Of a stretch of 64,000 nucleotides of DNA, positions 12,001-25,168 are shown in pieces. The notes beneath the pieces were generated by a model. The model saw only the letters and a program-made list of their open reading frames with translations. It was not told where the DNA came from and searched no databases. The stretch is from assembly GCA_905183005.1 (NCBI GenBank), contig CAJJDO010000012.1, positions 409,719 through 473,718 of the forward strand, in the 5' to 3' direction. The DNA comes from Paramecium pentaurelia. Its lineage: Eukaryota; Ciliophora; Oligohymenophorea; Peniculida; Parameciidae. Numbering within the stretch: the stretch's first letter is position 1; each line of letters begins with the position of its first letter. The position numbers were made by a program, and so were the translations under genes.

Positions 12001-13268
12001 TTTAAGAAGTTCAAAAAATTTAGAGTCTCCTTCTAAAGGAGTATCAAGATAAAATACTGGTTTATTCAAAACTGGTATTATTATCTCAATAATTAATGGT
12101 TTTAAATAATTAACATCAATTTATTTTTTGAATAAAGATTTAATACAATTTTTGATTGTTTTTTCATTTGTATGTTATGAGGCTTTATTAATTAGGATAA
12201 ATAAAGGTTTGATATTTTAGAATAATTATCTTTTTAATTCATTGTCTATTTTGAATTACTATTATTGTGTAAATGGATCCATTTTAATCCAAACATCTTT
12301 TGTTAAATGTGTACCAAAACTATCTAATGTAATAAATAAGTCTGTAAATAATTTAAAATGTTATTATATCTTTTCATCATCAATATTAATTAATACTTCA
12401 TTTAATACAGCAACACATATTTTATTATTAGTTAAATCAGAATATTCTTAATATGAATCATGTAAAGCTTACCAAAATTATTCATATACCATTAATTATT
12501 TAACACTTTTACTAAATAAAGCTATTTTTATTAATTCACTACAATGTAATTTAAAATCTATATTCTTTGGATTATATTATTAGAAGATCTAAGGTAAATA
12601 CTTTATAAAATTCAATCTAATTTCATCATCATTTATAATAAAAGCATATATTATTGATCTAATTTCTTAGAATTATTAAGCAACAAATTTTTAACTTTTT
12701 TCTGCATAAATATCTTCAGAAAACAAAACAAATTCCATAGCTCTATCTAAAACCCATTATTTTTGCATTTTTAATAAAGAAAACAAATTCTTATATAATT
12801 TTTTCACTTTATCAACTATGATCATTGTTTGATCATTTACATTCAAAAGACTCTCATAAATAGGCTTAATTATTTTATCTATATATCCTTAAGTTGAAAT
12901 ATATTTAGAACATAGATTTCTTAATTGTTCATCTGTGCAAATAGACAGTATTCTTTTTGTGGCTATTAATCAATGATGTAATTACTTTGTAGATTATCAA
13001 TTGAAATTTCAAAGGTTCTTTCAATTAATTCCATTTAAAGTTCACATTTCAATCTTTTATAACATAAAATCAAGATATCTATATTTTATTAAGATGTCCA
13101 TTCAGACTTAAGTTCATTTATCAATGCTTAATTTAATGCTTCTTAAACTTCATCTTTTTAATATTTATGAACACAAATATCAATCAAGGGTTTCAAAGAT
13201 ACATGTTTTCCACTAGACTTTTTTTATTCTACATATTCTTAAATTTGTAATAATTCTTTCACAAACAT
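9055..13268 (-). CDS. TRM3: TRM3/TARBP1-type tRNA (guanosine-2'-O)-methyltransferase
   Basis: A protein of 1396 residues. The last 160 residues are a SpoU/TrmH methyltransferase domain in family order: IVVATLLEKIPNFGHLTRT(C)E, then VLVLGREKTGLP (SAM-binding knot), then CVEIPQYGVIRSLNVHISA. The preceding 1200 residues are helical and Leu/Ile-rich, as in the long N-terminus of yeast Trm3 and human TARBP1. Family members methylate the ribose of G18 in the D-loop of tRNA. One intron of 23 nt near 13000 is needed; the rest is open, and length minus intron is divisible by three. The start was set at the first ATG after an in-frame TGA at 13310-13308. Confidence 0.9.
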
Positions 13269-13307
13269 TTGCAAATTAAAATTTTTATTTATAAATAGTT
13301 TAATTAA

Positions 13308-14157
13308 TCATTATTATCCTCTGAATTCTTGTATTTTCTCTAATGTTAACTTAATTTCTGATTTTATTTATTTAATAACATTAACATTCTTATCAGGTAA
13401 ACTTGTATAATATTCATACTCCATCATTTTTAATTATAAATATTGATTTAATTCATTAATTGATTATGTTTAATTTATTTAATCTGGAACAAAAGATTTA
13501 TAATCTTCATTTATTTTTTCTTTTTTTGGAGTTATCTATTTTTGTACTTTTTATTCATTTGTTTAATTTTTACTTTATTATTAAGTGAAAGAGTTTTATT
13601 AATCAATAGTTTCTTAGTAAATCTTAGGTTATATTCGATTTTATCTTTTTTATTAAATCCACTATTCTACATTATTTAGATTTCCATTTTCTTTATTAAG
13701 TTTGTTTTTTAATTGAATTTTTCTAGTTTCTGAATTCCAAAGTTTGAAATAAAAATGAAGACTTTTTTATTGAATTTATTTAATATTCTAACTAGTAATG
13801 ATATTTGCTAAAAAAGCTTATAGGATTTTGCGTTTAAGTTTTTAAATTTATTAAGATCTAAAGTTATTTGCCATTTCTTTTTTATAATGCAATGTTACTA
13901 ATCTTTTACTATTTTAAATAAATCCATTAAAGTATTTTCTAAGGAGGAATTTATAATTGAAAATCAATAGTTTTTTATAGAATAAGTCTCTTTTGTATTT
14001 ATAGTTTTTCTAACCATTCCAACACTTCATCCATCCTTTAAATGCATTTTTCAATAAATTTTGGTCTTTTGAATACATCATTGACATTATAGATTATCTT
14101 GATATAATTGTCAATCAATACCTCTATTAAATTTATTTTTGAGTTATTTTATGCCAT
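13308..14157 (-). CDS. Hypothetical coiled-coil protein, probable frameshift
   Basis: From ATG 14157 an open frame of balanced composition runs to about 13940. A second frame, starting at ATG 13927, carries on and, with a 26-nt GTA...AAG intron, reaches TGA at 13310-13308 (197 residues by itself, length consistent). No valid intron joins the two frames, so either the gene starts at 13927 or one base is missing near 13930-13945. The C-terminal half is Q/K-rich then helical. No known domain. Its stop lies in the same frame as, and 39 nt before, the start of the TRM3-like gene. Confidence 0.5.
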
Positions 14158-14276
14158 TGTTAAAAGATTTCAGAGAGGAATTCATATTGATTATTCATTT
14201 AATTTATGTATATTTTAGGATAGTAACAGAAATTTAATAAAAATAATAATTTATAATTGATTACACATAATAGAAA

Positions 14277-16173
14277 TCATAATTAGAAATGCTCCTATAC
14301 TTTGGAAATATCCTCAGTTGAAGGTTCTTCATTTATTTATATGATTTCCTTGATTGCATCATTATGGATAGCTAACACAGCTCTTCCAGATTCATCTGTA
14401 TTCTTTTTGAAAGCTTCATCCCATTCTAAAGCCTAAAAGATTATAAAATAAAGATAACTTTTTCGGTTGAACAAGCAATTGATCGGGCAAATGGAACTGT
14501 CAAAACAGCACTATCACTTGGGAAATAGGATGAATATATTTATCTAAACCAAAATTATTCTTTATTTCTGGGAGTAGATATTGGATATTTGATAGATGCT
14601 TAAGAAAATTCTTAATCAGAAATTAAATAATTTGCTCTCTTAATAATACCATCTCTCCAACTATAACCAACACCATCACTAAATTATTCCTTTTATCTCC
14701 ATAAAATTTCCTATGGTACATAAGGATGTTCTAAATCTTCAAATGCTTTTCTAAGAATATATTTTTCCATTTGAGGTTCAAATGCATTAATCATTTTATA
14801 TTTTGGATCAATTTACATAACATACTCTACCCATTATTTATTCATAAATGGAGGTCTAGTCTCTATACCCCAAGCTAAACAAGCTTTATTGGCTCTTAGA
14901 AGATCATATTTATGTAAATCATGTAGTTTTCTGATTAATTCTTAATGAAATTCAACTCTATTAGGTGCTTTGTGGAAATACAAATATCCACCAAATAATT
15001 CATCACTTCCTTCACCTGTTAAACATATTTTAATTCCTAAAGCTTTGATTCTTCTACACATCATATACATTGGTGTTGATGCTCTAATGGTTGTATTATT
15101 GAATGTCTCTGTATGATATATAACTTCAGGAATGTAATCTAATCCTTCATCTACTGTATATGTAAATGAATGATGTTCAAATCCATGGAAATCTGCAACC
15201 ATCTTAGCAAAATGTAAATCTGGAGATCCTTCCAATCCAATACAAAATGAATGAACTTTCCTCATTCCTCTTTTATTCAAATCTATTTCACCTTTCTTTA
15301 TTAATTTAGCAACAATTCCAGCCACTATTGAAGAATCAACACTATATTAATCATTATAAATTTAATACCCTCCTGAAATAAACAATCCAAATGGAGCATC
15401 TCCTTAAATTTCTCTTCTGACCACTTCTATAAATTTATCCCTCAACTCTTAAAAATTGATCTCTCCTGTTGGAATATGATTAAAGTTATGCCATATTGGA
15501 TTGTACCATCTCTTGATCTCATATGTCTCATCAATATAATGGCCTAAATACTATTATTTTTATAAAACCTGGAGGAAACTATTTGACTTCGATAACTTAG
15601 TCATGTATTCCTTTCAATTCAGAAGATAGAAATAGAGATCGATCTTCATTAAATCCATAATATAAAGGTACTATCCCAATATGATCCCTACCTGCTTAAA
15701 ATGATTTTTTATTCATATCAATTAGAACAGTTGCAAACATTCCATTAAGATAGTTCCAAAAGTTTCCTGCACCATACTATATTTATTCTAATATTCATAC
15801 TTCTTTATATAACATTCCTACTATCTCTGTATCAGAATTACTACTAAATCGATATTTTTTCTCCAACTCTGATCTTACATCCCAGTAATCATAAAGCTCT
15901 CCATTCTACATAAAGATTATATTTTCATCATCAACCATTTTAAAAGGTTGTCTTCCTTTATCACTTAGATCAACTAACCCTAATCTTTCGTGGGAAATCA
16001 CATGATACTAACCAGGACTGATTTCCTTTAAATTACTCTAAAATAGTTACAAGAACAATTATCTTAGATCTATCTGGACCTCTATGTCTTATTCTTCTAG
16101 ACAGCTCATAAGCCTTTGCTCTTACATCAACTTCTGTTCCTCTTATATTTAAAATTGCCAAAATCCCACACAT
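14277..16173 (-). CDS. ASNS: Asparagine synthetase (glutamine-hydrolysing)
   Basis: Makes asparagine from aspartate, glutamine and ATP in the cytosol. The N-terminal glutaminase domain starts MCGILAIL with the catalytic Cys2, followed by RIRHRGPD, ERLGLVDLSD and NGELYD. The C-terminal synthetase domain has the PP-loop SGGVDSS (split by an intron) and the ATP-site motif GEGSDELFGGY. Several 22-28 nt introns interrupt it; the standard-code ORF at 14942-15325 is just one exon. The acidic C-terminus ends at TGA 14277. The start is fixed by the processed Cys. A second, divergent family member lies at 57285-59016. Confidence 0.95.
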
Positions 16174-16651
16174 TATTCAAAATAAAGATTATATATACTT
16201 CCTCTATTTTTTACTCAACCTTAAATAGTACAAATAATTCGTAGTTTAGAATACAATTATTAATAAATTGACGAAGAAATATGAATACCTACTAATTATA
16301 TAAAAACGATTTAAATTGATTTATAATATTTTTTATTATTTATTATGAATATGTATTTTAGTAAAAATTTAATATCGCATCATAAAATTTATAAAGTAGT
16401 ATAATTCCACATTTATCACTCAAATATGTTAATATAAAATCCAAAATTTTAAATAGGAATTATATTGATAATTAGAAATAATTAGATCTTTTTTATTATA
16501 TTCTATTTAGAATTTAATAAATTATGTTTTTAAAAATAAAAAAAAAGATGGAAACATTAGGATTCTCACATTAGTTATAATCACTTAATAATATATTTTT
16601 ATATATTTATTATTCTAGCATAAGTGAAAATTGTTTTTGTATACATAATAA
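16174..16651. other. Intergenic region upstream of asparagine synthetase
   Basis: About 480 AT-rich bases without a convincing frame. It should contain the promoter of the minus-strand asparagine synthetase gene; no specific element was identified. Confidence 0.5.
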
Positions 16652-17185
16652 TCATTTTTTCTCCTTAATATTATAAATTGTAATTTAATTATTTAAGTAG
16701 GAATTCTTTCCAAATGGTAATTTGTTTTCTTACAATTTGAATTTTGCAGATACTTTTGAATATCTTGTATTCTACTTTTATTCATTAAAGTATTTTAATG
16801 AATTCATTCTTCTTGGCATATGATAAAATGGATTTTTTCCTATATTAGTTTTAAAAATGCTATATCCAAAAAGCTTTTTATAGCTTTTTATTAAATGTAA
16901 AGCATTGTTTTATAATTGATCTGTTGTTTTATAAGAATTATTGAATCTAAATTAAAATAAATCAAATAAATCCTCATATTTACATTCATCTTACCAAATA
17001 TTAAATGAATCCTATGATAATTCACTATCTGATTGATTCTAATCCTTTTCATTGTTTATCTAACACACTATAGTTTGTTCTTTATTTTGTTTTTATAAAT
17101 TATCTTCAATGAAAGAAATTGATCTTTTTGAAATTTTCACTTCGAATTAATTATTATAGCTCTTAAGTTTTGAAGCTAATATCAT
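16652..17185 (-). CDS. Hypothetical protein, 177 residues
   Basis: Intronless frame, ATG 17185 to TGA 16652. The N-terminal half is acidic and Ser/Gln/Asp-rich; the C-terminal half is basic with several aromatic residues (KLFGYSIF, NPFYHMPRR). No domain recognised. Balanced codon content and a clear change of composition along the protein make it likely real. Confidence 0.6.
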
Positions 17186-17318
17186 ACATATTTATTACGT
17201 GTTGTGTTTTATCTATAACTTCCTTTGCTATTGTTATTTTGGTTTGTTTATAGAAGGTTTTGTGAAGAGGGAATCTTATATTATTTAGGCAATATATTTT
17301 CTTTATTACATGATGCTT

Positions 17319-17777
17319 TCATAATTGATTAAATAAATTGTGTTTTTTTACTTCGAAATTCACTTCGAAATATGAACTAAAAATTTTTATGGATATAACA
17401 TCATAACAACTCTAATTATTTTTAAAATAATAAAATAAATTTAAAAAATAGAATTATAAATATTTCTAATTCATCTCAAACTCTCTTAAAAATTTGAATA
17501 TTCTTTTTATAATCAAATGATTATTATTTGATGATTTTACAACTCCTATAAAAACTGATTTTATACGAATACTCTTAGGATAGATTTTTGGCAAATTAAA
17601 CGGGATCTAGATTTAAGAAAAGTTTAAGTTTTTTTAGATAATATTAAGTATTTCTTTTCTTAGTTAATTGGAAATTGATATTTTTTAATTTCTAATGCAA
17701 AATTCCTAAACAAATAATGATTTATTTACTAATTTACTTTTTTCCTAATAATCGATTTCAGATTAACATATTTTCAT
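17319..17777 (-). CDS. Hypothetical protein, 152 residues
   Basis: Open from ATG 17777 to TGA 17319 without introns. Mixed Lys/Ile/Ser/Asn composition, more hydrophobic and aromatic towards the C-terminus. No known motif. It follows the trichocyst matrix protein gene on the same strand with 165 nt between them. Confidence 0.5.
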
Positions 17778-17942
17778 TATTTTTGGAAGTCAAAAAGTAT
17801 ATAGTATGACTAGTTTAAGATATATTAAAAATTTGATAAAATTCTGGAAATATTATTGATGAATCAAAAAGAAATATAGAATTATTTTAGATTACAAGCA
17901 ATAAGAATAAAATACTATTTATTTTAATGATAAAAATCTTAA

Positions 17943-19145
17943 TCATTTCTTTCCATAAGAAGTTTAATTGGCCATTTCTAATACTTATTATTTGAAGATA
18001 TGAATAACTTCATCGATTATTGCATTTTCCTCTAAATTTATATATTTAATTAATACCATTTCTTCTATTTAATTCTGTCTCATATACTTCTCTAAGTTCT
18101 TATAATGTTGCTGTTGCTGCATTAATTGCATTCTAGGAATCTTTTAAGACGCTATTTGCTTTAGCTTAAACGGCTAAGGCAGCTTATTCTTGCTATATAT
18201 TATAGAATGAAATAGATTACCACTACTAATTTGTCTTATAATTATGTTTTTCTTTAGATTTCATCATTTAAATGAGCAACTTCAGACTCTGAATCTGCTA
18301 ACCAATCTGCTAATTAATAATAAGCAGCAATTTCATTAGCTTCTAAATTAGCTAATGATGACTTTAATTAATCTTCAAGATCAGATAAAGCATTATAAAC
18401 CAATTAACCAACATTAAGACCTGGTTATCTATCAGATGATGATGAACCATCTTCTTATCCTAATGCATGTAATTCAGCATTTCCTGAAGCTTATTCAGCA
18501 GCTAATTATGCAAATTTAGTCATAGCATCTTAATTGAAAAGTTGACTGTATTATTTCAATTTATCTGAAACATTTTGTACATTCACTTCAACCAAAGATG
18601 ATGGTTAACCAGTTAAATATCCACTTAAATCATTCTTTAAAACTCTAATAACTCCTAAAGCATCATTATGTTATTTAATAGCTCTAACAAATAAACCATT
18701 TGAAAAACATCTTAATTCTTATAATTCAACTGATCTTCTATCAATATCAGCTAATCTTTAAGTAGCCCATGCAATATAATCTGTTGCTTCCTATACAATA
18801 TTTTATATTATAGTTACTCTATATTCAATTCCTATTTATTCTCTTCTAGCTTTTGCACTTGCCCATGCTTTTTAATTTAATTCGTTGACTTTTGAAAGTG
18901 CAGCAATTCGAGCTTATCCAATTTCTTCATCTGAAATATTCTTTTCATCAGCAACACCTTAAGCTTCAATGTTACTTGTTTTCAAATCATTCAATAAATC
19001 ATATACTGCTTAGACTGCATCATTGGATTCTGATCCTGTCTATTATTTTATTCACATCCATTACCTATAATAATAGAGAGAAATCTATTTCAAAGGCTTG
19101 TGTGCAAACCAAAGCTAATAGCCCAATAATAATGAATTTATTCAT
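17943..19145 (-). CDS. Trichocyst matrix protein
   Basis: A secretory protein of 374 residues: signal peptide at residues 1-18 (MNKFIIIGLLALVCTQAF), then Ala/Gln/Glu/Leu-rich heptads with very few Cys or Pro. This is the pattern of Paramecium trichocyst matrix protein precursors, which are processed and crystallise in the trichocyst before regulated exocytosis. A Ser/Gly-rich hinge (GQEDGSSSSD) in the middle may mark a processing region. Introns of 25, 28 and 25 nt restore frame exactly. Three related genes lie at 46562, 47806 and 52994. Confidence 0.88.
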
Positions 19146-19212
19146 TTCTTAATATTAATAACAATATATTATATAAAAACGGGTATTAATAATAAATTAA
19201 TTATTTTAATAT

Positions 19213-22200
19213 TCATTAATTTAACATTTTCTCTAATTCTCCTACTTTTTTCTCTAATAAATTCATATGATTAGTCTATTCCAATCTTAATTCAATGAAT
19301 TTTATTTATTATTAACTTAAAAATTCAACTAAAGGCTTCCAATGAATATTTTGTCTTCTCACTATTGAAACAAATTATTCTACAGTTTTATCAAAATCAA
19401 TTTTAAGTAATTCTATAATTTAATTTATGTGAGTATCCCTTGATCTTCTTTATTTTGCTAAATTATTTTCTTATAATTCTAATAACCAATTTCTTAAAAT
19501 TGATTTCTCATTTGTTAATTACATAATACATTAACTAACTCTAACACCATCATTAAAATGCAATAAATAAATCACTGTAGATTTAAGTGCTTTTAATAAG
19601 AAATCTTGAGATTCTTAAAATTCTAAATTAGATTCTGGTTTTTAACATAGTATCAAATATTTATTCATCTTTTCTAAAATTGCTTATAATTATTGCCACT
19701 AAAATTAGCTTTTAACTTATCCAACTGATTTACTCAAACATTTTGTAATTAAAGTATAAAATTATTTTGATTGTTTATCTGATTCTTTCACTTTTATTAA
19801 AATATCTAAAAAAGCTAAATATAAATTAGATAATTCTTAATTATTTAAAATCTTTATTAAATTTTGATTAATAAAACTATAGCAACTTTTTTGAGCTCCA
19901 TCTTTGTTGCCTACTTTTGTTGATTCTTCTACCATTTTAAATATCAATATATCAAATATGATATAAAATTTATCATATGATATAAATTTCAAAAATTATC
20001 CTGATGATAATATATGAATCAGTTTTTCTAATAACTAATTAAGATTATCACATGATTATTCTTTGATGAAATTATTTAACAAAAATATTATCTAATCTGC
20101 TAATTAATGAGGATTTTCAAAAGTATTGGTTTCTCTATATTTATAATAAAGCTATTAAAATATTCTAGCATTCTAATCAAATTCAATTTCCATTTAATTT
20201 GGAATATTTTATTGTTACTGAATTAGATTTTTATTTCCACTATTAATTTGAGAGTTAATTTATGGGATATTTGGGATTCCAATGAAAGGTATACTTTTGG
20301 CTTGAAAATTCTTCTTCTCTGAATTGGTTTATTCAGGTTTTAACTATTCTACAACAGATAAATGATTAAATCTTTAAAAATTTTAATTTTAATCTTCATA
20401 TTAATTATTATCATTATTTTAAGGTTTCTAAATTATTTAAGAGTGTTAGAATTATTAAGGAGTTGCTTAAACTATTTATTTATTAATGATAACACTTTCT
20501 TCTTTCCAAATAAAAGATATTAATTAAGCAATAAGTTATTTTTATTATATAGTGTTACTTATATTCCAATCGTTTGCATTCTCTGACATAATTTGTATCA
20601 ATTGATTAGCTTGTTGATTAGATTATTCATCAAAATCTTCAAATGAAATTAATAAAGGCTATTACAAACAATATTTTTTATATTCACTCAATATATTCAT
20701 TAATAATGGCAATGTTCTTTATGCTAATTTTGGAACACCATTTCTAAAATATACTAAGATCATCATTTTAATATATGAAAATATTATCTATTATTCTTAG
20801 AATGAAGGTTTATGTTTATTTATTAAAATCTAGAATAATTATGAAATTTCTTATTGTAAAGGAATATTTTCTTTCATCCAAGAAATCAGATAAGCCCATT
20901 TAAAAAATATTTCACTAAATTCTCCAGGCTATGGTATTTTAGTTTTAATATAAGCAGCTGCTAATTAATTTTATTATATATTATAACTAAACATCTTTTC
21001 ATAGAGAACTTAAGGAATTTAAGGGACTTTTAATTATTCTTTTATTCTTTCAAAATGTTAATCACTAAATGTATTTAATGGAAAAGGTATCATAGGTTTT
21101 TCTTCTGATTAGATTTTTTTAGGTTCAAATAATTACTTTAATGCATTTTGGCATTCTTAAACTAAAGATCTTGTCTTTAGATTAGATAAATGTTAATAGT
21201 TTTTAAGAAATTCAGATATGATTTATTAATCAATATTTTTTTCACTTTATGGTATATATTTTAATAAAATATTAAGTATTTCTATAAGTTAACTCTAAGT
21301 TGATGCATTTTTAAATGTATTAATTAATTATGATAAATGATTAGGTTTATAAGTTTAAGCACATTTATCAAATAATTAATGACATAATGGTTTTTACTCA
21401 GCCATTTTATCAATAATAAATTCCATAGTTGTACTTAAAATATATTTAGATTATTATGTAATTTATAGTAAAATATTTCCTAATTCATTTTAGTCTTTAT
21501 TTTTAGCTGATTTATATTATTTTAAGAAGGCATCAACTTAATTTGGAGTCATAGTAGTAGAATATTATAGATCTTAAGATTCAAATGTATTTTATTAATT
21601 GATTTGAAGTGGTTTATTTATATTTTATTATAATGATTATTTTTATGAATTAGCAATTGAAGTTGTTTGTTATAATTATAAATTTTCTTTATTAGGTATT
21701 AATTATTATTATTATTATTATTCTATAATGTCTTTTCCTGATAATGCTTTAATTCCTTCCATATATATATTTACTTAATTCTAATATTTTGTGTATTTAT
21801 CACCTTTCAAATCAATTACCATAACTCCATTATATAATTTAGCAGATATTTTAGCTAATAACATGATTGATTTTGCTCTCACATCAGCATTACCATCTTC
21901 TGTCAATTTCTTACATATTGGAACTAATTATTTAATACATTAAATTTTGGTCAATTTATCTTTAGATGTCTCATCTATATAATAATCAACTATTATAAAA
22001 ACATTAACTTTTGGTCCTGGAGCTTTGTCATCCAATAGAGCTTTCAATTCTTCAAACAATTCATCAAGATTACAACTATAAAACAGTTTTTTAATTGCTG
22101 TTATAGTTTCATCTACAATATTTTATTTTTTATCTTTTAACTTATTCAAAACTGGAAGCATGATTATTTTAGCATATTAATTAAAATTCTTTCTTAAACC

Positions 22201-23232
22201 ATTAGCCATACATCCAATTATCTTTATACATTAAGTACTTATAATCATTTATTATTCATTTAATAATTTCTTCAATAATTATACAACTGGATATATATTT
22301 GGAGATTATAATATTTTAGGTACAGAACATGATTTCTATAGATTATCTAATTATTCTTTCTTTTCTTACCATTTTTCTAATTAAAATACTTTCTCACACC
22401 AAGAATCTGTATATTTTGAAAATACTTCAACAGCTTCAACTAAATCATATAATTCTTAATTATTTGTATCTGCTTCTCCTTCTTGATTTGGAGCCTTTTA
22501 TACTTCAGTGATAGTCTCAGCCAATTTTTTTAAATCTTATTACAATTTCTCATTTAAACCTCCAAAAAAAGCTTCAATATTTTTTCCATACCATTTTGTT
22601 ACTTCTTTATAAAATACAATTGCATCAGCCTTAACAGTGCTTTATTAAGCCTCAGTTAATTTAGACATAACAGGAAAAAATGGCTTTAAGTTATCTAACT
22701 TTTTAAGACCAAATTATTGAAGCAATTCTATTAATAGTGCAATTGTAGCTTAAACAACTTTTGGATTTTTATGCATCAATTATTAAATTATGATTTCAAA
22801 AATAGCTTACTTACAAGTAGGAAAAAGTTAAATTGCAACAGAATGACCAAGTTATTTTAATTTTTATTGAGTTAACACTTTTTCTAATAAAACTTTAATT
22901 ATTTCTTTTTATTATGAAGACTCTATTTAGTTATGATTTTCAAAATATTTTTATGCTATCTAAAGTGCTTTCTCTTAACATTAAATATGTATATCTTATA
23001 TTATAGATAGGACACATTCACAATCTACCTCTTCGTCATTTACTAATTCTTCATAAGCTTAAAGCCTTACTTTCCAAACTTTAGATTTAATTCGTTACTT
23101 TAATGGTAAATCTACTTTCTCTTACTATTGAGGATCAAAATCTAATTGATTAATAGCTATATTACCTGGTGGAAACTCCTCTAACATAAAATTCTTTTTT
23201 GATTACCCAACCGGCAATTCATCTATTTACAT
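19213..23232 (-). CDS. XMAP215/Dis1 family TOG-domain microtubule polymerase
   Basis: About 1339 residues, open along the parts read. Near residue 45 it has LPLKQRIKSKVWKVRLQAYE, the hallmark first helices of TOG1 (loading of tubulin at microtubule plus ends). HEAT-like helical repeats follow, including a second TOG-like block with DVRAKSIMLLAKIS. Ser/Thr/Gln/Asn-rich linkers separate further helical blocks, and the protein ends in a Leu-rich coiled coil (LEKKVGELEKML). Family members (chTOG, MOR1, Stu2) add tubulin at plus ends in spindles and cortical arrays. It is shorter than chTOG (about 2000) and longer than Stu2 (888). Confidence 0.87.
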
Positions 23233-23333
23233 TTTGAATTTATTTTATATAAAATTTTTAATACCTGAACAAATTATTGTTAAATTATTCATTATAAAAT
23301 TAATTAGAGTAAATTATTTTGTTATTCTTTTAT

Positions 23334-24204
23334 ATGGAAATGGAGACCCTTAAAAGCAACTTTTTGTACTAATATTGGCAAAGCAATAATAGAATTCTTT
23401 TTCAAGGTCGTATCATGATTGGACCTAAAACAGACATACTAGTATATCAATAGAAAAATAAGATTAGGCTAATTTATTTGTTTGGGGATTACTTTTAATA
23501 TTTCCAATTCCCTTCTATTTATCTACTTGGACTAAGACTTGGGATATATCTCCAACTATACCATTCTTAACAATATTTCTGTAATTTACAAGTATTACAT
23601 TCCTTGTTCTCACATCCATAACCGAACCAGGCATTATTCCTAAGAAATAATTACAATTAAGAGTTGGAACCAATTACTTCTTAGAGGAATTTTAAGATTC
23701 CAGACATTGTGATACATGTGACATATACAGACCTCTTAGAGCATCACATTGTAGGTATATTATATATTATAATTTAGTGATTGTAACAATTGTGTGTTAG
23801 TTTTTGATCATCATTGTCCTTTTGTCAATAATTGTATAGGAAAAAGAAATTATAGGTACATATAGAAAATATGCAAAGATATTTCTTTAGCTTCCTAATA
23901 TCAATTTTTGCATTTGCATTAGCAGTAGTAATCTCATCATTATTATGTCTTTCTACAGTAAATGACTATTAGGATTAAAAGACATTAGTTATTTTATTTT
24001 TAGTACCTGTCATCATAGCCTCCTTAGTAGTATTTATATTTTTTTTATTTCACGTATTCTTAAGGATAACGTATTTCATTATTTATATGTTTTAGAGGTA
24101 AAACAACAAGAGAGAAATTGAAATAAATATCCAAAACTGGAGATGAAGATTTCGATTGGTTAAACTTGAACGATAGTTTGTTTTCATTGAGACTTTTAAT
24201 TTGA
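23334..24204 (+). CDS. DHHC-type protein S-palmitoyltransferase
   Basis: A four-span membrane enzyme of 257 residues that transfers palmitate to cysteines of substrate proteins. Introns of 26, 23, 23 and 25 nt were removed and the length fits. Two spans are followed by a TEPGIIP motif, then the Cys-rich zinc domain (RHCDTCDIYRPLRASHC and CVLVFDHHCPFVNNCIG) with the catalytic DHHC, then two more spans and RGKTTREKLK, a usual post-TM4 motif. The N-terminus resembles the ZDHHC9/14/18 group (GRIMIGP near residue 28). It starts 101 nt from the divergent TOG gene. Confidence 0.93.
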
Positions 24205-24239
24205 TTAATATTTTTATTATATATCTAACTGTTAATTAC

Positions 24240-24573
24240 ATGAATGATTCTATGGGATCTCTATCAACTAATGATTCTTAAGAGGGATAAGAAAGAAAAA
24301 AAAAGAAAACCAATGTAATTATCAAAAAGACAACTCGACCAATAAATATTAGTTATAATGAAGTTGTTCAATTGCTTAATCCATAAAATTTGTTTATAAA
24401 CAAAAATTTAGAAGAATAATTCAATGTCATTCAAATGTATCATTAAATCTTATTTCCATAGAGTTAATGAAACCTCATATTTTCCTTACTTTAAATTTAT
24501 TTTTGATGAAAATTTAGTATGTTCAGAAAGAAAATGGGATCGTTTGCCCACAATGATCAGATTAACATTATGA
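24240..24573 (+). CDS. Hypothetical protein, 102 residues
   Basis: Starts 35 nt after the palmitoyltransferase stop. A 25-nt intron (24437-24461, GTA...TAG) is removed to reach TGA 24571-24573; without it the frame closes earlier. Lys-rich N-terminus (ERKKKKT) then a mixed globular-looking C-terminus. No known domain. Confidence 0.6.
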
Positions 24574-25168
24574 TTATTGCTATATTATTTAGTTAGAAAT
24601 TATTATATTATTTTATACTAATTTTAACTATTCCTTTAAGAAAAATTACAGTAAAATGATAAATATATCATAAATTCTATCTAAAAATCATATAAATAAA
24701 TATCTAGAGATAAATTTTAAGATATATAAATAAATTTTACTTAATTATAATACTATATTACCTAATTTTACATATTTGGAAATATGATAATAAATATTAT
24801 ACAAATTTATTAACAAAATTAGAAGAATTTTTAAATTATCTAAATCTTAATTGTGTTCTTAATAGTATTGCTATTAAACTATATAAATATTTTAAAGTTT
24901 GTTTAGTAAATCTAAACTTTTTTCATTAACTTTTAAAATTAAGTCAATCTATCTCAGTTTTTTAAAATGAAATATTAGAAATTTTATTATAATTATTAAA
25001 CTTTTAGTTGATAAATTTAATAGTTAAAGTTAGATTATGAAATTTATACATTGTTTTTAAATTATAACTTTGTATTCTAATCAAAGTTGAATTATTTGTT
25101 ACATCAAAATTAATTCATCATATTTTCAATGATTATAGAATCATAGATTATTATAATTTTGAAATAAA
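24574..25168. other. AT-rich intergenic region
   Basis: Nearly 600 bases of very AT-rich sequence between two plus-strand genes. No convincing frame, repeat unit or RNA gene was seen on either strand. Confidence 0.5.

Noticed and set aside
17513..17777. An alternative spliced reading of the 17.5-17.8 kb region
   Set aside because: Recounting showed an intronless frame from 17777 to 17319 of correct length; the spliced version did not add up.
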